The notes below the pieces were generated by a model. It was not told the DNA's origin and searched no databases. It saw only the letters and a list, made by a program, of their open reading frames with translations. From NCBI RefSeq assembly GCF_937976265.1, contig NZ_CALJRX010000227.1, positions 1-10,724 of the forward strand: a stretch of DNA of 10,724 bases. Reading direction: 5' to 3'. Positions 6,778 through 10,724 of the stretch are shown here, in pieces (the first letter of the stretch is position 1; each line of letters opens with the position of its first letter). The stretch is from an uncultured Haemophilus sp. (GTDB taxonomy: Bacteria; Pseudomonadota; Gammaproteobacteria; Enterobacterales; Pasteurellaceae). The position numbers and the translations under genes were made by a program.

Positions 6778-8571
6778 ATGCAACACAACAATCCATTACC
6801 AACAGAAATACTGAATCTCTTACCAACGCTAACGCCTCTTCAATTGGCATGGCTTTCCGGTTATGCATGGTCGCAAGCTTCCGGTGTAGAACAACAGGTC
6901 GCAGGGCAACATTTGGCAGCAAATTTGACCGCACTTTCGGCAGAACCTTTTTCAATTACTGTGCTTTCAGGCTCACAAACCGGCAACGCTAAATCGGTGG
7001 CGGATAAAGTTGCCGCAGAGCTTACTGAAGCCGGTATTGCTGTGAAACGTGTCGCTTTAAAAGATTACAAAGCGAAAACAATTGCTGATGAAAAATACCT
7101 GCTCTTAGTGACTTCTACGCAAGGTGAAGGTGAGCCACCAGAAGAAGGCGTGGTATTGCATAAGTTATTAAACGGCAAAAAAGCACCAAAACTCACCGAA
7201 CTGCAATTTGCTGTGTTGGGGTTAGGGGATAGTTCTTATCCAAATTTCTGTCAAGCAGGCAAGGATTTTGATCAGCGTTTTGCCGAATTAGGTGCGACGC
7301 GTTTATTTGAGCGAGTGGATGCCGATTTAGATTACAGTGCAACCGCGGAACAATGGATCCGAGATATTGTTGCTATCATAAAAGAAAAGGCTGTGCAGGC
7401 TTCACCGGTTGTACAAAGTATTGCTACGGCTACAACCGCCCCAGTAGTCAAGGAAAGTCAATACAATAAAGCCAATCCATTTCCTGCAACGTTAATCACT
7501 AACCAGAAAATTACCGGCCGTCAGTCGGATAAAGATGTGCGCCATTTAGAATTTGATTTAGCAGGTTCGGATCTTCATTACCAAGCGGGGGATGCCCTCG
7601 GTGTATGGTTTGACAATGATCCTAAGTTAGTGGATGAAATTTTATCGCTCGCGCAGATTGATCCTACTACAGAAGTAACAATTGAGGGCAAAACGCAAAC
7701 TATTTCGACCGCACTTTTATCGTATTTAGAGCTTACTCAAAACACGCCGGCTTTTGTGAAAGGCTATGCAGCCTTGGCGCATAACGAACAGTTAAATGAT
7801 TTGGTTGCGGATAATCAAGCATTGCAAGAATTGGTTCAACATACACCGATTGTGGATGTGTTATATAAATTTCCTGCAAAATTAACCGCTGAACAACTGG
7901 TTTCATTATTGCGTCCTTTAACTCCTCGTTTGTATTCCATTTCATCTTCGCCTGCAGAGGTAGGGGAAGAAGTGCATTTAACCGTTGGCGTGGTACGTTT
8001 TGAACATGAAGGTCGAGCACGTAGCGGCGCAGCCTCAAGCTTTTTAGCGGATCGCGTAGAAGAAGATGGTGCTGTACGCGTATTTGTAGAACATAACGAT
8101 AATTTCCGTCTGCCAAATGACACGACTAAGCCAATTATTATGGTGGGTTCCGGTACTGGCGTGGCACCATTTCGTGCCTTTATGCAGCAACGCGTAGCCG
8201 ATGAGGCGAGTGGCAAAAACTGGTTGATTTTTGGTAATCCGCATTTTGCCAGTGATTTCCTTTACCAAACCGAATGGCAACAATTTGCCAAAGATGGCTT
8301 CTTGCATAAATACGATTTTGCTTGGTCACGTGATCAAGAGAAGAAGATCTATGTACAGGACAAGATCCGCGAAAATTCGGCGGCACTGTGGCAATGGTTA
8401 CAAGAGGGGGCTTATTTTTATGTATGTGGTGATGCAGCCAAAATGGCAAAGGATGTGGAGCAAGCATTACTCGAAGTCATTGCTAAAGAAGGTAATTTAA
8501 GTCCGGATGAAGCAGAAGATTATTTAAATGAACTGCGTGAAGAAAAACGTTATCAACGCGATGTGTACTAG
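6778..8571 (+). CDS. cysJ: NADPH-sulfite reductase flavoprotein alpha subunit CysJ
   Basis: Carries electrons from NADPH through FAD and FMN to the CysI hemoprotein for the six-electron reduction of sulfite to sulfide. The 597 residues (599 in E. coli) show, in order, an FMN-binding flavodoxin domain with SGSQTGNA (64-71), STQGEGEPPEE (113-123) and LGDSSY (149-154); a linker of low conservation around 205-230; the FAD region with RLYSIS (384-389) and ASSFLAD (419-425); the NADPH site GSGTGVAPFRAF (457-468) and YVCGDA (548-553); and the invariant C-terminal RYQRDVY. ATG at 6778 fits the family N-terminus (TPLQLAWLSGY near 19-29). GTG at 6766 is in frame, but it lies in the GTGGGGA that acts as ribosome binding site. 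It follows cysN by 57 bases that hold nothing recognisable. Confidence 0.97.
   Translation: MQHNNPLPTEILNLLPTLTPLQLAWLSGYAWSQASGVEQQVAGQHLAANLTALSAEPFSITVLSGSQTGNAKSVADKVAAELTEAGIAVKRVALKDYKAKTIADEKYLLLVTSTQGEGEPPEEGVVLHKLLNGKKAPKLTELQFAVLGLGDSSYPNFCQAGKDFDQRFAELGATRLFERVDADLDYSATAEQWIRDIVAIIKEKAVQASPVVQSIATATTAPVVKESQYNKANPFPATLITNQKITGRQSDKDVRHLEFDLAGSDLHYQAGDALGVWFDNDPKLVDEILSLAQIDPTTEVTIEGKTQTISTALLSYLELTQNTPAFVKGYAALAHNEQLNDLVADNQALQELVQHTPIVDVLYKFPAKLTAEQLVSLLRPLTPRLYSISSSPAEVGEEVHLTVGVVRFEHEGRARSGAASSFLADRVEEDGAVRVFVEHNDNFRLPNDTTKPIIMVGSGTGVAPFRAFMQQRVADEASGKNWLIFGNPHFASDFLYQTEWQQFAKDGFLHKYDFAWSRDQEKKIYVQDKIRENSAALWQWLQEGAYFYVCGDAAKMAKDVEQALLEVIAKEGNLSPDEAEDYLNELREEKRYQRDVY
6928..6936 (-). 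repeat. DNA uptake signal sequence (Haemophilus type)
   Basis: ACCGCACTT, preceded by TG as in the extended consensus, inside the early part of cysJ where it encodes Thr-Ala-Leu in a poorly conserved linker. Confidence 0.85.
7708..7716 (-). repeat. DNA uptake signal sequence (Haemophilus type)
   Basis: A second ACCGCACTT in cysJ, in the middle of the gene and again read as Thr-Ala-Leu. It has the same orientation as the other two coding copies. Confidence 0.85.
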
Positions 8572-8588
8572 ATTTGTGGGGTGAAAAA

Positions 8589-10355
8589 ATGACAGAGCAA
8601 AACAAACAAAAAGGCTTGGAATGGCAAGAAAAACCGCTTTCTGACAATGAACGCTTAAAAACCGACAGTAACTTTTTACGCGGTACCATTTTAGATGATT
8701 TAGAGGATTCCTTAACCGGTGGTTTCCGTGGGGATAATTTTCAATTAATCCGTTTCCACGGTATGTATGAACAAGACGATCGCGATATTCGTGCCGAACG
8801 CGCAGAGGAAAAACTCGAACCGTTGAAATTTATGCTGTTACGTTGCCGTTTACCAGGTGGGATCATTAAACCATTCCAATGGATTGAATTGGATAAATTC
8901 GCCCGTGAACACAGCTATTATCGTTCGATTCGTTTGACTAATCGTCAAACTTTCCAATATCACGGTGTGCCGAAAAGCCAATTACAAACCATGCATCGTT
9001 TATTGCATAGTCTGGGATTAGACTCCATTGCAACGGCCTCTGATATGAACCGTAACGTGTTATGTACTTCCAATCCAATTGAATCGGCATTACACCAACA
9101 GGCATATGAATATGCGAAGAAAATTTCCGAGCATTTATTACCGCGTACCCGAGGGTATTTAGATGTATGGATTGATGGTAAGAAAGTCCAAAGTAGTGAT
9201 GATTTTTTACAGGAAGAACCGATTCTCGGTAAAACTTATTTGCCACGCAAATTTAAAACAGCCGTGGTGATTCCACCACTCAATGACGTGGATTGTTACG
9301 GGAATGACTTGGATTTTGTGGCGATTGCAGACGATAACGGTAATTTAGCTGGCTTTAATGTCTTGGCGGGTGGTGGTTTATCCCTTGAGCATGGCAACAC
9401 CAAAACCTATCCGCATATTTCCCTTGAACTGGGTTATGTGCCGTTGGAATACACTTTAAAAGCAGCGGAAGCGGTGGTGACAACCCAACGGGATTTTGGT
9501 AACCGTAGCGATCGTAAAAATGCACGTAGTCGTTATACCATTCAAAACATGGGATTAGATAATTTCCGAGCCGAAGTAGAACGTCGTATGGGCATTCCAT
9601 TTGAACCGATTCGACCGTTTAAATTTACTGAACGCGGCGATCGTATCGGTTGGGTAAAAGGTATTGATAACAACTGGCACTTAACCCTGTTTATCGAAAG
9701 CGGCCGTTTGGTGGATAACGATGAGAAAAAATTACTGAGTGGTGTGTTGGAAATTGCCAAAATTCATAAGGGCGATTTTCGTATCACCGCCAACCAAAAT
9801 CTGATCGTGGCAAATGTAGCGCAAGAGGATAAAGCACAAATTGAGCAAATTGCCCGTGATTACGGTTTGATTCGTGATGATGTGAGTAAATTACGTGAAA
9901 ACTCTATGTCCTGCGTTTCTTTCCCAACTTGCCCATTGGCGATGGCAGAATCAGAGCGAATTCTTCCAAGCTTTATTGATGAACTGGATAAAGTGATGGA
10001 AAAACATCACGTAGCTGACGATTATATCGTTACACGTATTACTGGTTGTCCAAATGGTTGTGGCCGCGCGATGTTGGCGGAAATCGGTTTGGTGGGCAAA
10101 GCAATTGGTCGTTACAATTTGCATATTGGTGGGGATCGTGAAGGTGTGCGTATCCCACGTCTTTATAAAGAAAATATCACGATTCCGGAAATTATCAGTG
10201 AACTTGATACTCTGATTGGCCGCTGGGCAAATGAGCGTCATGCAAACGAAGGATTTGGCGATTTCACCATTCGTACCGGCATTATCAAGCCGGTGGTGAA
10301 TGCACCGGTAGATTTTTGGGATGACTCAAAAGTGATTATTAAATCAGCGGCTTAA
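8589..10355 (+). CDS. cysI: NADPH-sulfite reductase hemoprotein beta subunit CysI
   Basis: Contains the coupled siroheme and 4Fe-4S centre where sulfite is reduced to sulfide, taking electrons from CysJ. The 588-residue protein (570 in E. coli) keeps the four cluster cysteines: Cys442 and Cys448 in CVSFPTC and Cys487 and Cys491 in TGCPNGC, the last being the shared siroheme ligand. Basic residues that hold sulfite and siroheme in the E. coli enzyme also have counterparts: RLTNRQTFQYHG, DMNRNVLC and the Lys pair in PRKFKTAV. ATG at 8589 follows GTGGGGTG; the in-frame TTG at 8574 lies upstream of this signal and lacks support. The gene starts 17 bases after cysJ, so the two subunits should be cotranslated. 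It is the last gene of the operon. Confidence 0.97.
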   Translation: MTEQNKQKGLEWQEKPLSDNERLKTDSNFLRGTILDDLEDSLTGGFRGDNFQLIRFHGMYEQDDRDIRAERAEEKLEPLKFMLLRCRLPGGIIKPFQWIELDKFAREHSYYRSIRLTNRQTFQYHGVPKSQLQTMHRLLHSLGLDSIATASDMNRNVLCTSNPIESALHQQAYEYAKKISEHLLPRTRGYLDVWIDGKKVQSSDDFLQEEPILGKTYLPRKFKTAVVIPPLNDVDCYGNDLDFVAIADDNGNLAGFNVLAGGGLSLEHGNTKTYPHISLELGYVPLEYTLKAAEAVVTTQRDFGNRSDRKNARSRYTIQNMGLDNFRAEVERRMGIPFEPIRPFKFTERGDRIGWVKGIDNNWHLTLFIESGRLVDNDEKKLLSGVLEIAKIHKGDFRITANQNLIVANVAQEDKAQIEQIARDYGLIRDDVSKLRENSMSCVSFPTCPLAMAESERILPSFIDELDKVMEKHHVADDYIVTRITGCPNGCGRAMLAEIGLVGKAIGRYNLHIGGDREGVRIPRLYKENITIPEIISELDTLIGRWANERHANEGFGDFTIRTGIIKPVVNAPVDFWDDSKVIIKSAA

Positions 10356-10368
10356 TCTTAATGCGTAG

Positions 10369-10394
10369 AAGTGCGGTCGATTTTAACCGCACTT
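10369..10394. terminator. Opposed pair of uptake signals forming a hairpin after cysI
   Basis: AAGTGCGGT (10369-10377) and ACCGCACTT (10386-10394) are perfect complements separated by eight bases, starting 13 bases after the cysI stop. Paired uptake signals that double as stem-loop terminators are well known in Haemophilus. Only a short weak T-run follows, so it may act with the stronger hairpin downstream. Confidence 0.75.
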
Positions 10395-10410
10395 TGAGTT
10401 GAGAGAATAA

Positions 10411-10446
10411 AAAACCTTAGGTTTTGACCTAAGGTTTTATTTTTTT
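10411..10446. terminator. Bidirectional Rho-independent terminator between cysI and fur
   Basis: AAAACCTTAGG (10411-10421) and CCTAAGGTTTT (10428-10438) pair perfectly around a six-base loop. The plus strand continues into ATTTTTTT, while the minus strand reads out through a T-run complementary to the A-run before the stem. It should stop both the cys operon and the convergent fur transcript; it lies nine bases beyond the fur stop. Confidence 0.88.
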
Positions 10447-10454
10447 AGCAAGAA

Positions 10455-10724
10455 TTATTTTTTCTCTTCACATTTGTTGATATCGCTACATTTACCGTAG
10501 AGGTATAAACTGTGTGCTTTTAATTTGATGCCATGTTGTTCACTGATTTCTTTTTGACGTTGTTCAATGATGTTATCAGTAAACTCAAATACTTTGCCAC
10601 AATCTTCACAGATAATGTGATCGTGGTGTTCTGTTGGGGCAAGCTCAAAAACAGACTTATTCCCTTCAAAATTATGGCGAATCAAGATACGCGCTTCATC
10701 AAATTGGTTAAGTACGCGATATAC
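10455..10724 (-). CDS. fur: Ferric uptake regulator Fur, C-terminal part (5' end outside window)
   Basis: Iron-responsive repressor; dimers with bound Fe2+ silence iron-uptake genes. The last 89 codons are visible, from VYRVLNQFDEA, the end of the DNA-binding domain, to the TAA at 10457-10455. Conserved parts are RHNFEGNKSVFEL, the metal-binding cluster EHHDHIICEDCGKVFEF with the first CxxC zinc pair, and HSLYLYGKC with a second Cys pair spaced C-x5-C, where E. coli has C-x4-C. The tail is short compared with the His-rich ending of E. coli Fur. It is convergent with the cys operon and shares its terminator. About 55-60 N-terminal residues are missing beyond the edge. Confidence 0.96.
   Translation of the reverse strand, partial: VYRVLNQFDEARILIRHNFEGNKSVFELAPTEHHDHIICEDCGKVFEFTDNIIEQRQKEISEQHGIKLKAHSLYLYGKCSDINKCEEKK

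Noticed and set aside
7733..8500. Several overlapping open frames of about 87 to 127 codons on both strands within cysJ
   Set aside because: The cysJ frame is intact and conserved throughout, and the other frames show no family features or start signals.
1..10724. CRISPR arrays, tRNA or rRNA genes, insertion sequences, phage or defence genes
   Set aside because: No regularly spaced repeats, cloverleaf-like sequences, transposase motifs or integrase genes are present; almost all of the window is accounted for by housekeeping sulfur genes and fur.

Overview
The window looks like a chromosomal segment from the family Pasteurellaceae. Nine-base Haemophilus-type DNA uptake signal sequences (AAGTGCGGT or its complement ACCGCACTT) occur five times, the DNA is AT-rich, and every protein is close to its gammaproteobacterial counterpart. 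The uptake signal points to the Haemophilus / Aggregatibacter / Pasteurella branch rather than the Actinobacillus pleuropneumoniae type. I cannot name the species from the sequence alone.

Layout. On the left, on the minus strand and running off the window, is cysT (sulfate/thiosulfate permease). A 258-bp divergent intergenic region follows; it holds a possible 44-codon small ORF in frame with cysT and the likely promoters. From 1071 to 10355 the plus strand carries seven head-to-tail genes of assimilatory sulfate reduction: a sulfate/thiosulfate-binding protein, cysG, cysH, cysD, cysN, cysJ and cysI. Gaps are short (11 to 57 bp) except between cysD and cysN, where 227 bp contain a perfect 12-bp hairpin followed by a 125-bp imperfect fold-back element. 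The run ends in a dyad of two opposed uptake signals and a strong bidirectional terminator, shared with the convergent fur gene, which is cut by the right edge.

How the genes work together. The binding protein and the Cys permease import sulfate or thiosulfate. CysDN (ATP sulfurylase with GTPase subunit) makes adenylyl sulfate (APS). CysH carries the CC...CxxC iron-sulfur signature of APS reductases and no cysC (APS kinase) is present, so APS is probably reduced directly to sulfite without passing through PAPS. CysJI (NADPH-sulfite reductase) reduces sulfite to sulfide, and the trifunctional CysG supplies the siroheme that CysI needs. The locus is thus close to a self-contained sulfate-to-sulfide module.

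I see no undescribed defence, mobile or RNA system here. The points most worth a second look are the unusual anion-binding residues and lipobox of the binding protein, the fold-back element inside the operon, and the small ORF ahead of cysT.
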